Source: G001797105 sp964528155
Lineage (GTDB): Bacteria; Chloroflexota; Anaerolineae; Anaerolineales; E44-bin32
Direction of reading: 5' to 3'
Assembly (NCBI GenBank): GCA_964528155.1
Contig: CAZGRL010000169.1
Coordinates: forward strand, 1-6,907
Length of the DNA stretch: 6,907 bases
Shown: one piece after another, positions 5,770-6,907 of the stretch
Layout of the letters: each line of letters starts with the position of its first letter
How positions within the stretch are numbered: position 1 is the stretch's first letter
Notes under the pieces: generated by a model
The model's database searches: none
Told to the model about the DNA's origin: nothing
The model's input: the letters and a program-made list of their open reading frames with translations, nothing else
Made by a program: the position numbers and the translations under genes

Positions 5770-6907
5770 ATGACGGAGCTGTTTGGACCATTGACGCGAC
5801 TGGCTAGGGCCCTGAGCGGCCGTGCGCCCGACTTCGATGTGCCAGCCATCGATGCCGCGCCGGTTCATACAGCAGTCAACCAGCAGGCTCCAGCCCCTCC
5901 AATAAGCGGATGGTGGCATGGTGAGAAGTTCCCAGGAGGGATGGGCCCCGTTCAGATCCTGGAATGGGACTACTGGACGCTGCGCCAGCGCTCGTCCGAG
6001 CTCTTCAAGACAAACCTGTACGCTCGCGGTCTCATTCGTCGGCTCGTCACGAACGTGGTCAACACGGGTTTGCACCTCGAAGCGACGCCGGGCGAGGCTC
6101 TGCTCGGCTTCGAAGAAGAGTTCTTGTCCGACTGGTCCGAGCTCATCGAGCAACGGTTCGACGTCTGGGCAGAGAACAAGGGTCTTTGCGACGCGCGCGG
6201 CCTCATGACGTTCGGGGAGCTGCAGGCCGAGGTCTTCCGGGAGGCGTGGGTCTGCGGGGACGAGCTGGTCACGCTGCTCCAGGACCCGGTGACCAAGCTG
6301 CCCCAGATCAAGCTCATCGACGGAGGGAGCGTCCAAACCCCGCTCGATTACCTGTTCAAGCGTTCGTCCGGCAACAAGATCTCGGAAGGAGTCGAGATAG
6401 ATAAGTCGGGACGTCACGTTGCCTATCATGTCCGCCAGAAGGATGGGACGTCGAAACGGATACCGGCGCGAGACGCGCGCGGTCGTGCGGTTGCATGGCT
6501 GGTGATCGTGAACGACAAGCGACATGCTGAGACCAGGGGGGAGCCGATCCTGTCGCTCGTGATGCAGTCGCTGCGCGAGATCGACCGATACCGGGACTCG
6601 ACCCAGCGAAAGGCGACGTTAAACTCCTTCCTTGCCATGTTCATCATGCGCAAGGAGGCGACCCAGATTCGAAAGCCATTGTCGGGAGGAGCTATCAGGA
6701 GGGCAACGACCGACACCGCGATCGACTCGACCGGGACCAGCAGGACATACCGCACAGCTGAGATGATGCCGGGATTGATGGTCGAAACACTCGACCAGGG
6801 TGAGGAGCCGAAGGGTTTCCCGGCAACTGGAGTGGACGAAAAGTTCGGAGACTTCGAGGAAGCCATCATCCAGGCAGTCGCGTGGGCGAACCAGATCCCT
6901 CCCGAGA
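5770..6907 (+). CDS. phage portal protein, lambda (GpB) family, 3' end outside window
   Basis: The frame is open from ATG 5770 to the right edge; 379 residues are visible and the gene is incomplete. The portal forms the dodecameric ring in the prohead vertex through which TerL drives DNA. Lambda-family portal signatures appear in order: RQRSSELFKTNLYARGLIRR (72-91) followed by LVTNVVNTGLHLE (92-104); FDVWAENKGLCDARG (130-144); MTFGELQAEVFREAWVCGDE (146-165); LPQIKLIDGG (177-186); RIPARD (230-235) before ETRGEPILS (254-262); LREIDRYRDSTQRKATLNSF (268-287); and near the edge FGDFEEAIIQAVAWANQIPP (359-378), matching the conserved 'F...llr.iA..lG' region. Between IPARD and TRGEP there are about seven more residues than in lambda gpB (RGRAVAWLVIVND). 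The start is one base after the gpW-like stop with no ribosome site, so translation is probably coupled. Confidence 0.92.
   Translation, partial: MTELFGPLTRLARALSGRAPDFDVPAIDAAPVHTAVNQQAPAPPISGWWHGEKFPGGMGPVQILEWDYWTLRQRSSELFKTNLYARGLIRRLVTNVVNTGLHLEATPGEALLGFEEEFLSDWSELIEQRFDVWAENKGLCDARGLMTFGELQAEVFREAWVCGDELVTLLQDPVTKLPQIKLIDGGSVQTPLDYLFKRSSGNKISEGVEIDKSGRHVAYHVRQKDGTSKRIPARDARGRAVAWLVIVNDKRHAETRGEPILSLVMQSLREIDRYRDSTQRKATLNSFLAMFIMRKEATQIRKPLSGGAIRRATTDTAIDSTGTSRTYRTAEMMPGLMVETLDQGEEPKGFPATGVDEKFGDFEEAIIQAVAWANQIPPE

Noticed and set aside
5653..6525. Long open frame on the minus strand opposite the gpW-like and portal genes
   Set aside because: It is a shadow of the high-GC portal gene: no recognisable domains, no ribosome site, and the plus-strand portal frame carries clear family motifs.
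1..6907. CRISPR arrays, tRNA genes, insertion sequences or long repeats
   Set aside because: None seen on reading both strands; no regularly spaced repeats, cloverleaf-like segments or transposase motifs.

Overview
This window is the left-hand part of a packaging and head-assembly module from a tailed phage or prophage of the lambda-like (GpA terminase / GpB portal) type. The evidence is an ordered run of a small-terminase-like gene, a GpA-family large terminase, a gpW-like joining protein and a lambda-family portal cut off by the window's right edge. The DNA is fairly GC-rich with a strong preference for G/C at third codon positions, which suggests a GC-rich bacterial host. The sequence alone does not identify the host or show whether this is a prophage or a free phage.

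Layout. Positions 1-76 hold no gene I can defend. Genes at 77-820 (Nu1-like HTH protein, candidate small terminase), 825-1493 (ParB-like protein) and about 1474-2085 (small SAM-methyltransferase-like protein) form a tight rightward operon. A single leftward gene (2907 down to 2074) encodes a Gp37/Gp68 (DUF5131) three-cysteine, radical-SAM-like protein. It has its own good ribosome binding site and a perfect TATAAT box. It meets the methyltransferase gene tail to tail with a 12-base overlap, so it looks like a moron gene. Rightward transcription resumes at 3009 with a second small-terminase-like HTH gene. The large terminase (about 3376-5502), the gpW-like protein (5505-5768) and the portal (5770 to the end) follow, each starting within a few bases of, or inside, the gene before it.

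How it works together. TerS-type proteins recognise phage DNA. TerL cuts it and pumps it through the portal ring into the prohead, and the gpW-like protein helps close the filled head and join it to the tail. The ParB-like, methyltransferase-like and three-cysteine genes are accessory. A role in nucleic-acid modification or host-defence evasion is reasonable, but it is inference.

Most worth a second look: the out-of-frame overlap between the second small terminase and TerL (about 3376-3488), where coding signal appears to pass from one frame to the other; the two different small-terminase-like genes; and the ParB / TRM1-like methyltransferase / DUF5131 cassette, whose joint function is not obvious.
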